Shown one piece after another: positions 48,920-60,029 of a DNA stretch of 64,000 nucleotides (the first letter of the stretch is position 1; every line of letters begins with the position of its first letter). The translations under genes were made by a program, and so were the position numbers. Location of the stretch: NCBI GenBank assembly GCA_037176885.1, contig JAWWNJ010000039.1, forward strand, positions 806,001 to 870,000, given 5' to 3'. The notes under the pieces are model-generated. The model was not told the DNA's origin, made no database searches, and saw only the letters and a list, made by a program, of their open reading frames with translations. This DNA is from Favolaschia claudopus. Its lineage: Eukaryota; Basidiomycota; Agaricomycetes; Agaricales; Mycenaceae.

Positions 48920-50207
48920 TTAGTTTTGTCCCTCTTTGACATTGTATCTAAATGCACGATTCTTCTCATCAAACGAAGCCCAGATCGCTTGATTCTTCCA
49001 TCCCTTTTCCTTCCAGGCGTTCATCACCAGCGGGTACGGTCCAATTGTGTCAACGAGCGATTCATCATGTGCCATCGCAATGAAAATGTCCTCGTTTGCG
49101 TCAAACGGTCCAATCTTGGCAATCGAGTCGCGTGCAGCCGCCGGGTCAGCATAGGCGCCGCCCTCTATCACCTCGAACATCGGCGTAGTCCGCGCTGCAA
49201 GATCGAATTCGCTCGACCCAGGAGACGCAAAATGTTCTTTCGAGACGGAGTGCCGCGTAGCTGCGAGCAGCTCGCCTGGGCAAGGAAAGCGCCGGTGCAA
49301 ATCCGTTGTGGGACGGAACATTCCTGCATGGTGACACGCGTCCCCGCCGAGTAAGAGGAAGGTCGTGGGTGTTACCCGTGCAAGGCCGCAGACATGACCG
49401 GGAAAGTGCTGTCATTGATGTTAGTGACTGAAGATATCTGTCGAAAGAAATACGAACCCCGGGAACATCCAACAGGTACAAGCTTCCGTCACCGAAAAAG
49501 TCGTGAGCTTTGAAGCCTCCGATTTCAAGGGAAGCTGACTCGAGGAGGACGATCTTTCGCCCCCTGGCTCAAGGTCATCAAGCTGAAATAGCGAGAAAGA
49601 AAGGACTAACGAGATATCGCTCTTACTTAAAATACTTTTCGGATCTGTCTCCCATGTCTTCAAGCTCGTCGCTTCTCCCACAACGAGGTCAGTCGTAGCT
49701 GGAAATTTCGATATATCACCTTGATCAAGGATTCAGCATATATCAGCGCGGAATCGACCGAGAAGGGCGCACCAATATGGTCAAGATGCGCATGGCTGCA
49801 TGAAGAGTGAGCTCTCTGTTTCCCTGGATATAACTCGAGTATCACACCGACCTCCAAATCACAGAACTGATACTATCGAGGGGCACTCCATCATCGACAA
49901 GCCGTTCTGTAATATCCTTGTTGACTGGGATACTAAAACCCGCCTTGGTCATTTCGACAAGATGTGGCGAGCCGTTCTCAGGATCCTTGCGCATTCCAAT
50001 GTCGAACATGACCCGACGTCCCGTTGCAGCGTGTTCAATCAGAAACGCAAATACGGGGGCAGTGAAGTTCTCTCTTCCCGACAAAACTGGTCGCCAGAAT
50101 ATACTTGCTGGGACACGGACGGAAGACATTGTGTCATCCGTGACATTGTAAGCTTTGACCGATACAGTTGCCTCTGCGGCGGGAATTCCTAGGTCGCGAA
50201 AAGACAT
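48920..50207 (-). CDS. Metallo-beta-lactamase-fold hydrolase
   Basis: Start MSFRDLGIPAAEATVSVKAY at 50207. The zinc motif HAHLDHIG sits at the exon 1/2 junction (exon 1 50207..49852), preceded by VMFDIGMRKDPENG. Then come GEATSLKTWETDP, GRKIVLLESASLEIGGFKAHDFFGDGSLYLLDVPG, HFPGHVCGLARV (third His) and LLLGGDACHHAGMFRP. These place it near fungal lactonase-like MBL proteins. Substrate is unknown; hydrolysis of a lactone or ester is the family default. It has several short introns. Convergent with the U2 copy 2 unit. Confidence 0.85.
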
Positions 50208-50475
50208 GAGGAGAACAATGAGAGGTCAGGATTGTACGCACGGAGGATTTATATGTATGCGGTACGAATCGGAAAAGCAGCGAGATGCTCTTGCTAAGAA
50301 GGCTGATCAAGTGAGATGATCGACGGAGAATATGCTGATTAAAAACTTGCGCGACCAACGGCAGCGGAAGGCATTATTACAGCACGCCGACGAGGCGACG
50401 ACAGCCACGGCTGCCCCCGGGAAGCCGAGCATCATACTCGTTTACATACAAGATATCTGCTCTAAACACATACAA

Positions 50476-52359
50476 CTACAACTTCGACCCAAACTGCGAC
50501 TCCGTAACCCCCTTACCCATCGCGGCCGTCGACGACACCCCACCCGTTACCGTCTTAATGAGATTGTCCGCGTAGTCGGCCCCGCTCCACTGTTCGCAAC
50601 TCGTCAACATCCAGGTTAAAGGAGATGAAATAACGAACCTTTTGGTGGGTCAGGACATCCGTCCCCAGTTCGCGCTCTTTTCGCTGCACCAACTCGACAT
50701 AGGCTTTCATCCCAGTCTTGGCGTACTCTTGCGCAAACAAATCCGAGATGTATGCGTTCGAATGCAGACCACCGAGCTAGAAAAGGAAGCAATCAGCGTC
50801 GGCCACCAACCTCTATGATCGACACTACTCACCGTGATGAACTGCCACACAAACCCAAGCTTCCCGAGCTGCCATACATACCCTTGCATCTCCTTCTCGC
50901 CTAGTCCAGCCGCATCCCAGTTGAACGACGGGCTCAAATTGTACGCCAACCAGTGGCCAGGACGGAGCGCGTGGACACCTGCCGCAAATTCTTGTGCCTG
51001 CTTCAAAATCGGGCTCTTCGTCTCCATCCACAACAAATCAGCATAAGGCGCGAACGCAGCTGCGCGTACAATCGCGCATTGAGTACCACCCTGGTAACGG
51101 TAGTATCCCTCCCGCGTTCTCGGGCTGTCCCAGTCCCAGTACGGGACCGTTTTCAGTCCAAACTCTTTCTGCGCAATGGTGACGGCTTGCGGATAGGAGA
51201 CATTGGCGACCCGGGCGACAAATTTCTTCACTTGTGCGGCAGGCACGCCCTGCTTCGAAAGTGCGTCGGCTAGCGTTGTGGAAAAGAGTTGCAGCTGCGC
51301 AGAATTAGTCCACTCGTCTTCAGTTGCCTGCAATTGAGGTCCCAGCTTTCCCGCCCTCTCGGCTTCCACCATAACCGTGTTCAATGGGGGTAGAGATGGG
51401 TTCGTGGATCCCAAAATGAACGGGTGGTCACGATCGTCTATGTTGGAGGTAATGAGAGTAGCAGCCTCGGAGTCTGTCCGCGCAATAGCGAGATTGTCGA
51501 CGCCCATGATGTCGAATTGCAGTCGGATCGCGACAAGACGATTGATGTGCTCAGAAATGGGTACGAGGACCTTGCCGGCCATGTGTCCGCACTTCTTGGT
51601 GCCCGGAGCCTGGTCTTCGATATGAATCCCAGCGGCGCCTTTCTCGACGAACATTTTAGCGAGCTTCATGATGGCGGTGAGACCGCCGTGGCCAGTGTCG
51701 GCGTCGGCGACGATGGGACGAAGATAATCAATGTAAGGAGTTTTGGCGAGTTCTGCGTCGGACATGGTAGAGCGTGCTTCGTGTTGCTTGCGGTCGTGGA
51801 AGAGCTGGGCCATAAACAAATGTTCTACCTTGTTTGGTACAGTATTCGAAGGATAGTCTGAAATAAAACGCATTAGACGGACGGGATAGAACAGAGTGCA
51901 TCGTTAAGTCGTACCGGCCAGATCCGGACCCGGTTCATTCGTGCTGGAAGCTGTACTCGAGGATTGCCAGCCGGAAACATAGACGGTCTCAAGATACTTG
52001 GCCATCTGAGTAACCTGGACCGGATCCAGACTGTATAGAACAGACGCTCAAAGGACCTAGAGCAACGGGATAAGAATGCGAACTTACGCTCCGTATGTGT
52101 GCGACGGAGTCCCGCGTTTGGCGTGCTCGCCGAGAGTCTGCCAGAGTTTCTTGGCTTGTACATTTGAAGGGTACTGTATTGGGAGGGTGCCGCGCTTCGC
52201 TACAACCTCAGCAGCAGTATAAGGACGGGTCACTCGCGCGAAACGGGGACTCTGAGCGAATTGAGCGCTTGCACCGAAGACATAATCTGACGGGCATACC
52301 TTCCACCAGTTCTCTACTTGGGCGACCTCTTCAGCGAATTTTGCGCGCTCCTGGGACAT
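50476..52359 (-). CDS. ICL1: Isocitrate lyase, peroxisomal form
   Basis: Start [19 protein letters not shown] at 52359; stop at 50476. Catalytic KKCGHM is present, with [33 protein letters not shown] and NLSPSFNW. It cleaves isocitrate to glyoxylate and succinate in the glyoxylate cycle for growth on C2 compounds and fatty acids. The last three residues are SKL, a type 1 peroxisomal targeting signal, so the enzyme should sit in peroxisomes. Few introns; the large exon 50760-51860 covers the barrel. Upstream of the start, 390 bp separate it from ALG7. Confidence 0.97.
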
Positions 52360-52750
52360 TGTTGTGGTAAAGGGAAGGACGGAATGTTGACTGGCTCATA
52401 GGGGGTTCTCCGCTTATAACGTTGAGTGCGTCACAAGCATGTGATTTCTCACATCATAATGCATCGGGAATATTCGGATTTCTCGTCGAAAAATAACGGG
52501 CCAGGCCCTCTTTTTATACAGACGGAAGCCCTCTGACTCTTATTCCGTTGTGTTCTGCGGTACAAAGATGTTCAGACCCCTGGCGCGGACGCCGACCGCG
52601 ACAGACCGCGACCAAGGCTTTCCCCAATGGCCGTCACTCCGCCTTCCGTTCCGCATACGCGACAAAATAAATCATGCTTTCCGGCTGGTCTCGTCTCTAT
52701 TGCCGCTCCCTCCGCTGACTAGGCGCTTCTTCCGAATTCTCTCGAGATAA

Positions 52751-54494
52751 TCATCGTCTATTGCCATCATAGACGAGTCCTGCTAAACCATAGCGGACGG
52801 TGAACGCCAGTAAACTCCCCGCGACCTGGACAAGGGATTGGCAGAGAACAGAAATAGTGGGAAAGAAATCCTACCTGTGAGCATATCAAAATTTGCGCCA
52901 GCCTTTCCTCACTCATTGGACCTAATCTGAGTAAAAACCAGTTCAGGATCGTCAAGTTGTTGGCTTCCAAAATCATCCCGCTCTTTGGATGTTTCGTGAG
53001 GTCCGTGAGACCCAACTTGGACATTATTTCCAAGACGAAAGTCGTTAGTTGTGACGGCGGCGTTAAGAACAGAGCCTTGGACGGGTGAAGGAGCCCTGTA
53101 TCGTAGTCAATCCTACGCAGGGTGGAGTTAGCGATATAGAAAGATCCGAACGAAGTGAATGCAAAACCTTGGGACACGGTGCCGCGGACAGGGTACCAAA
53201 CCAAAGAGCTGAGGGCAAGACAGCAGAAAGTTGAATATTTGCGGTATGAAGAAGAGCAGCAGAGTCTTGGAGAAGTGCGCCTGGATACCGACCACTGCGA
53301 AGGCCATTCCCGTCACGTAGCAGAGGGTATCTCCTGGAAACGCTCTCGCAGGGTACCTATCCGTATTTATTCAGCGATTGTCATTGGCGTCGTCTGACCG
53401 AAAACCTACCAGTTGTGATACATAAACCCTGCACACACCGCAACGAGAGGCAGCATGAAGTATAGACTAAAAAGGTGTCGCTCGACAAGCTCTCGGCTTC
53501 CATGAGCCATTCCTGCGCTCCAGGGCCCGCCAACTTCCACATCAGCTCGGTAACCCAGCAGATGCACAGGTATCCGAAAGTCGAGTGGCCAAGGGAGGTA
53601 CAAAAGATCGTTCAAGATGACGGAGAAGCTGATGATAAGTGCCTGGCTGACTTCCGAGCCATTTATGCCGGCGAGAATGTTGAAGCTGTTGGTGGCGAAT
53701 GTGCTCAAGAGCGACATATAGAGGTAATATAGAGGCCCTGGTCAATTCTTGAGTGTTATTTCTTATATTCTATCACAAGACACACCTAAATTAACAAGAG
53801 TTCCGAAAATAAATCGTAGTGGAATTGGTACGACCACATCGGTGTTTCCTCGTTCGGCATAGTAAACCATCAAGAGTGGAATCGACGCGATGATGGGAAT
53901 CGGGATTTTATGTCTCCACCGTATGTCAAAGACGTCGTCGAGAAAACCAAGCATAGTTGCAATTAGTAGAGACAGCAAGGAGGACAGGTATACAGAAAGC
54001 TTGGAACTGTTCAACGTACAGAATCAATTATACGGGACATGAAAGGTACCTGATGATGAGGAAATTCAATCACAGAGATCCCTTCAGGTGAAGACTTTGT
54101 ATTGCCGAAACTGGCTATCGAATCGGAAAACGCGAACGGGATAAAAAGGATTAACAGCAGGATATAGATGGACGCCGCGACAAGTCCCTGGCTCTCTGGG
54201 CTAGCAAAATTCCGTGAGAACACAAGCTCCAAAATTGTGAGATCAAACGCACATCGGTGTCTTGTCGGTTTTCAACAAATCAATCCCTTTCAAGTTCGCT
54301 TTGATAAATGCGGGGCCGACCGCTGGAATAATATAGAGAGTTGCCAGCAAAGCAAAGACAGAGAAGCCCAGAGAGGTATAAAGAGCGGGAAGCGGTGGAA
54401 TGGGGTCGATGAATGGCCGCACGATGAACCATGCACCGACAGAAACGAGAAAACCGAGCAGTAGAACGGAAGGGAGAGGTCGAGGCTTCATCAT
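52751..54494 (-). CDS. ALG7: UDP-GlcNAc:dolichyl-phosphate GlcNAc-1-P transferase
   Basis: Start [19 protein letters not shown] at 54494; stop at 52751. Ten or so hydrophobic helices are visible. Family motifs are [35 protein letters not shown] (the DDxxD-type Mg site) and [18 protein letters not shown]. It makes the first lipid-linked precursor of N-glycosylation on the ER membrane and is the target of tunicamycin in other organisms. Usual GVNGLEV reads GINGSEV here. It is divergent from the SET-TAD3 gene across 168 bp. Confidence 0.94.
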
Positions 54495-54662
54495 GGGTTG
54501 CTGTGGAGGTTTAGGATCTGTCGTTCATTGAGGCTTGATAGTAGACAGAAATCGACGAGATTTAGCACGTCCCAACGAATGAGACGGCTGGTGGAAGACA
54601 AGACGTGGAGGACACGCGAATAATTTCGGCTATCAAAAGACGCGTTTAGTAGCCGGCCCATA
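54495..54662. promoter_or_regulatory. Bidirectional promoter, ALG7 / SET-TAD3
   Basis: 168 bp between the two divergent start codons. Confidence 0.5.
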
Positions 54663-56449
54663 ATGCCTTCTGCTCTCAACCACTCCCTCTGCATCGTCAA
54701 AAACTCTCAAGGCAAGGGGCGCGGCGTATTCGGTCCGGAGTTCTCTGTAGAATAAAGCCAGAAATTCCTAACTCATTAACAATGAAGCCGCCCAAGCAAT
54801 CCCAGCTCACATCCTAGTTGAAAGCAGTCCAGTTCTCCTCCTAGAAAAAGAAGAATACGAGCAGCACGGAAGGTTGGACCTGCTCCCCTTTGTTTATATG
54901 TATCCGATTTCTTAGGCTTCAGATTCACTGTCCTCGACCACTATACATTCAAATGGAAAAACGGCCGCATGGCTCTGGCACTAGGAATCGGTAATGCTTC
55001 AACATCGCTCTGATATCCCTCGATCGTCCTGACTTCTGTTGTATTTCCCTTGCAAAGGCTCCCTGTTCAATCACTCCAATTCCCCGAATGTCTCGTACAC
55101 CATCGATCCTTCAAATGACTCGATTCACTACACCACAACACGGGCTGTTGAGCCGGACGAGGAGCTTTGCATCTACTATGGCAGCAATCTATGGTTTGAT
55201 CCAGTGGACTTTACAGCATCCCAGAATATGCAAGAGAATCACGACGATGGTTGGGGAGGATTATCTTCTCTAAATTCCGAAAGTGCAGAAGATATCCCTC
55301 CGTCCTTTCTCCAGGGTTCTGCGGATGATGTTATACCTGAAGAGGACCTCCCCTTTGAGCGGTTCAAGCCTCCCCCGGAGGAAGAAACCGCTGAAACCAT
55401 CCGAACCAGTACGTGCAACTACATTCATAGAATGTACCCCGAATCTTCTTTAGTACAAGCATGGGCAGTCGACGTGCCGGAAGCCCGTAATATCGGAGCC
55501 ATGCTCAAGTGAGTAGCGACTCGTCTTCCTGGCTCTGCCACAAGCCAACCCTGAACTCGCAGTTCTCGTCTAGGTGGCTCCGAACGAGCAGCGGATTAGA
55601 TTCGTCCGACCTGGGTCATCTCAAACGCGTCCGGAAACAGGGTGAAACAAGCACTTTTCTACTGAGCACTTCACCAGACGCACCGAGCCTGCCCGACGGC
55701 ATCGCTTTGTCGGACCCGTTCCTCATCACCGTTCCTGCGTCGGCGGCCCTCACTCTCACATCTCTGAGCTTGAAAACGGCGCTCTGGCCGACTGTCTATG
55801 CGCCACGGCGTAAAAACGAGCCAGAGGACTGGACTCGGGGCAAAGCGCACTGGGCCTGGGAAGCGATGCACACTGTTGTACAGGAGGCTCTTCGTGCGCG
55901 AGAAGAAGGGGAGGTAGGTCATTTGCAATATACGTTTCGCTGGTATTTCATCTTCATTACTTGGTTCTGCAGCGTCCGATCGCAGCATACGTCCCCTCGC
56001 CATACGAGGATTCGGAAAATACCGATGCGCCTCCTGCATTCATGGCACACGACACACGAAAGACCGCCGCACATCCCCTGCGCCACGCTGTAATGAACAT
56101 CATTCGCACCATTGGAGACCACCGCGCACGTTCTGGCGTGGAGGTCATAGACTCTGAACCCGCGGATGAGGTCGACGACGGATCCCCGCGCAATGGCACA
56201 AACTACCTGCTCACATCGCAGACTCTCTTCACCACACACGAGCCGTGTATCATGTGCAGCATGGCGTTACTGCATTCTCGTGTCAAAGAAATAGTATATT
56301 TGCTGCCCATGGACAAGACAGGCGGATGTGGAGGCTCGATATCTGTCCCAGGGCTTCCAGGAGTGAATCACAGGTTCAGTATTTGTCGATGGAAAGGCGG
56401 GACAGTGCGTGAAAGTGGATTATTGCTCGACGCGTCTGTAGATGCCTGA
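54663..56449 (+). CDS. TAD3: SET-domain / tRNA adenosine deaminase TAD3 fusion
   Basis: Six exons (54663..54732, 54788..54872, 54923..54990, 55058..55508, 55574..55913, 55973..56449) give 496 aa. Residues about 15-125 are a SET fold: GKGRGVFAAQAIPAHILVE, the NHS motif in SLFNHSNSPNV and EELCIYYG. Residues about 210-496 are TAD3: VQAWAVDVPEARNIGAMLK, LGHLKRVRK, deaminase HAV (glutamate replaced, as in Tad3) and EPCIMCSMALLHSR for zinc. The NHS/YYG motifs and the TAD3 N-terminal block lie in one uninterrupted exon (55058..55508), so the join is not a prediction artefact. Tad3 pairs with Tad2 to make inosine 34 in tRNA. The SET part's substrate is unknown. Confidence 0.88.
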
Positions 56450-56618
56450 TGCCAATTTGTATTTCTGTATTGGATGGGTGGGATTTAGCTGCTTTCTAGA
56501 AACAATGGTCTGCTGTTCCGAATTAATTTGCCCTACGCTACATTGCATGCTGTTGCTGAACATATTTGAGTAACGCAGACGGAGAGAACGCCGATGGACG
56601 CACACACTGAGGCGCCCG

Positions 56619-57197
56619 TCACCACAACTCCCTCCGTTTCGCTTTTATGAGCATCAACGTCGTCTTCTTCTCACTCCACTCTCCCCTCGCCTTCTCAGCA
56701 ACCGCCTCTTGCTCTCGCCGCTTCGCCCTCCGTTGACTCTTTTTCAACGCCGCAATGGATTGTACGAATCCCCGTGTAACGCTGAACTTTTTTGCCAACA
56801 CGCTACACGTATAACGCTCCGGATCCAGAGCTCGTAGCCGTTTTATTTCTGACATGGTCTGCGGTGAAGCGCGCGGCAGAGGCTCTCTCGCGAACCGTGG
56901 CCGTGAAGGCGGAGGGAGAGGAACGCCTTCTTTTGACTTGGAAGGACGAAGGAGGGGGGAGACGGGGTTCGTTGTGAGGGAGTGCGGAGAGGGCGCTGTA
57001 GGCGGTGGACGGTGGATAAAAGTGAGTTCGTCTTCAGGAAGGGCAGTTACAACTGCCTGGGGATTGTTGTTGAGAGGGTCGGGAGCATGGTATGCTGGTC
57101 GTTCTGCTGTCCCGGGCTTCGGACGCGGGTATTTGTTGAGTTTTGTCGCATAAGAACGCGTGAATGCAGACGCGGTGAATGGTAGGGAACGAAACAT
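56619..57197 (-). CDS. MRPL20: Mitochondrial large-subunit ribosomal protein mL58 (MRPL20)
   Basis: Intronless, 192 aa. A presequence (MFRSLPFTASAFTRSYATKL) leads into KYPRPKPGTAERPAYHAPDPL. A proline-rich linker and then the MRP-L20 block MSEIKRLRALDPERYTCSVLAKKFSVTRGFVQSIA follow, and a basic helical tail. It belongs to the fungal mitoribosome large subunit. Convergent with the TAD3 fusion. Confidence 0.88.
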   Translation of the reverse strand: MFRSLPFTASAFTRSYATKLNKYPRPKPGTAERPAYHAPDPLNNNPQAVVTALPEDELTFIHRPPPTAPSPHSLTTNPVSPLLRPSKSKEGVPLPPPSRPRFAREPLPRASPQTMSEIKRLRALDPERYTCSVLAKKFSVTRGFVQSIAALKKSQRRAKRREQEAVAEKARGEWSEKKTTLMLIKAKRRELW

Positions 57198-57285
57198 ATT
57201 TTCACTTGAGAGTCACAGTGTTACATTTTGTCACAACCCTCTTTCATCCAGATTCATCCATGTATGTTACCGGCTTCTCCAACTC

Positions 57286-58178
57286 TCAGGGCACCGCGTT
57301 ACCTGCCTTGACGGCCTCACGTTCACCGATTTTGTCGAACCACCGCTTCAAGAATCTTGTTGGTTTCTTTTGCAACACATTCAATTGAACCAAATCTCAC
57401 CTTAACACCGGGCCACTCGTCCAAAGCGAGCCCAATGAAAGTGTGCGCTGCGACCCAGGTGTATGCATTGACATCGGCGATCGAGTACTTGTTTGCAACC
57501 AGATATTCGTGGTCTTTGAGGCGAATTTCCATCACGCCGAAAAGACGTTTCGACTCGTCGACATAGCGGTTAAGCGCGTACGGAATTGGCTCCTTCAAAT
57601 TCTTGAAGTGGCCCGCTTGGCCCATCATTGGCCCCCTTTCGTGCACTCAGCCTAAAGTTTTGACAGAAAAAATGAAGACTCACAGTCCGGCGTTGGCCCA
57701 GAACATCCATTGTTGGACCTCACTACCTTCTTTGGACGCGGCATCGAAACCGAAGCGGTTTTCCTTGTCGTAGTGCTGCTGCAGGTACAGCAAAATGGCG
57801 CCCGTCTCGAACACCGCGAAATTATCCTTGGAACGGTCGACGATGGCAGGGATTCTGCCGTTTGGGTTCAACTCGAGGAACCACGGCTCTTTCTGCTCGG
57901 TTTTGGAAAAGTCGATCTTCTTGAATCTGTTATCGTGGTATCGTCCAGGCTCAACGCGTCCTCTCAGTGAATACGAAAGCTTACTCGTATTCAAGGCCGT
58001 ATGCGGCCTTCAGCTCCTCCAAGAAGATGCTGGCCTTCTTCCCGTTTGGGGTGCCGACGGTGTAAAGCATAATGGGTTTGGAGGCCATTGTCGCGTATGG
58101 ATATCGAAGAAATGAAGAGGGTTGCAGAGAATTGGTGAGTGCGCCCAATCGACGCGCTGCTCTTAAAAGGGAAGCCAT
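57286..58178 (-). CDS. Glutathione S-transferase 1, Ure2p-like
   Basis: Start at 58178 (MASLLRAARRLGALTNSL) gives a 30-residue basic, acid-free N-terminal extension before an internal Met that begins the GST fold: MASKPIMLYTVGTPNGKKASIFLEEL. Thioredoxin-fold features follow: ELNPNGRIPAIVD, then ETGAILLYLQQHYD. The helical domain has SIADVNAYTWVAAH and WPGVKRWFDKIGER. It conjugates glutathione to electrophiles. The extension looks like a mitochondrial presequence. Tandem with GST 2, same strand. Confidence 0.9.
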
Positions 58179-58598
58179 TATGTCATTCAGATGACGTCTG
58201 GCCTTTTATAGGCTGAATTCGAGGGATGCTTGATAATCTTCCAAGTTCTTGTCTTTGTCACCGTACCCGCGCATCTCCCCATGAACATACTCAGAATAGA
58301 AGCCGTGGGCCGCCTTCCCCGCTGTTAAGCGGAAGAACGACCCCCGCCGTATTTCAATCTTGATGGGAATCACAGAGACCGTCTCGTTTGTAATCGACCA
58401 CCACGGGCGTATCTCAGGCTTGAAATGGGCAGCTTTCCCCGGCCCTCATATTGTTCAGCAAATTGTCCCGCAAGCTGTCAGATATGGTGGGTATAAATAC
58501 ATGATGTATTATACATCGCATCAATTCGTGTCCCACACCGAGCATGCAAACAACGTCTCTAACTCACAACTGTGCCGAATATCGTATTCTATCGATGC

Positions 58599-59497
58599 TC
58601 AAGGTCCCACACTGCCTGCCTGAACCGCCTTTCTCTCCCCAATTCTATCCAGCCATCGCTTCAAAAAATCTCGGTAAATGTTTTGCGAGGCAATTTGCGC
58701 ATGAAAGTTTCACCTTGACACCAGGAAACTCGTCCAGAGAGCTGATCCCGACAAACGAATGGGCCACAGCATACGTGTACGCGTTGAGGTCGGCAATGGA
58801 ATATTTGTTTCCAACCAGATAATCGCGGTCCTTCAGGCGTAGCTCCAACACGCCAATGAGCCGCTTTGACTCATCCGTGAAGTGCTTTATTGCGGCTGGC
58901 ATTTGTTCTGGCATGTTTTGGAATTGTCGTACTTGGGACATCATGGGTGCCCTTTGAGCCATTAACGTCCAGTTGAAATTGCGAACATAAAAAATGAGTC
59001 GACTAACAATCCCGCGTTGGCCCAGAACAACCATTGGTGAATCTCACTGCCTTCATTAGAAGCGAGATCGAATCCAAACCGACCTTCTTTATCATAATGT
59101 TGCTGCAAGTACAACAAAATGGCGCCCGTCTCAAACACAGCAAAATTATCCCGAGAGCGGTCGACGATGACGGGAATTTTGCCATTGGGATTCAACTCGA
59201 GGTACCACGGCTCTTTGTGTTCCCTCTTGGCGAAGTCAATCTTCTTCAACCTTTTATCATTGTCCAGCGCGTCCTCAGGCTCCGAACAGAGAAGCAGACT
59301 CACTCATATTCAAGGCCATACACGGCCTTCAGCTCCTCCAAGAAGATGCTAGCCTTCTTCCCGTTCGGGGTGCCAACTGCGTAAAGTATGATAGGTTTGG
59401 AGGCCATTGTCGCGTATCGAAGTCGAAGGGATGAGGAGGATTGGAGGGAATTTGGTATCGCGCCAAAACGACGCGTCGCTCTTAAAACAGATGCCAT
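58599..59497 (-). CDS. Glutathione S-transferase 2, tandem paralogue
   Basis: Start at 59497 (MASVLRATRRFGAIPNSL), again with an N-terminal extension before MASKPIILYAVGTPNGKKASIFLEEL. The exon plan is the same as in GST 1: LKKIDFAKREHKEPWYLELNPNGKIPVIVD, ETGAILLYLQQHYDKEG, SIADLNAYTYAVAH and PGVKRWLDRIGERKAV. The paralogues differ mostly in the helical domain, for example the QFQNMPEQMPAAIKHF stretch. Same inferred function; divergence of the helical domain suggests a different electrophile site. Confidence 0.9.
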
Positions 59498-60029
59498 TAT
59501 GTCCCCATTATAACGAGGCCTTCATATAAATCATGTTCAACCGCATAAACGGAGACTTTGCGTCGCGTAAACGGAGCGTCGGAGAGTTGATATCGCCCAA
59601 AAAGGAAAGTTCAGCAAGGCGAGAGGTCATTGCGCTGACGTGACGGGGATAGGTGGCTTGGAGCCAAGAACTCTTATACAGTTTGCACAGAGCTGTTATA
59701 CATTGAGACGACCGTAACAGTACTGAGTACACAGTTGAGAGGTGGCAGATCGAGATGGGATGGAGGTAAACGAGAGTCGTCCAAAATATGCCCGGAAAAG
59801 ATTGAGTAAAAACATGTATGTACAGGGACCGTATCAAAAGGAATCGAGCGCAAGAGCTGGTGGGAAGTGTCCGAATCCATGACCACAACAAATCCAGGCT
59901 AGTGTTGAGGTTGTGTCGAGTGCGAAGATGGGGGGGTCCAGATGGTAGTAGTAATGATACACGGTTCAAGATGGTGATAGTGACAGCTGAACAGGCAAGG
60001 CATAAAATGAAGGACGCGTAGCTGGAAGA

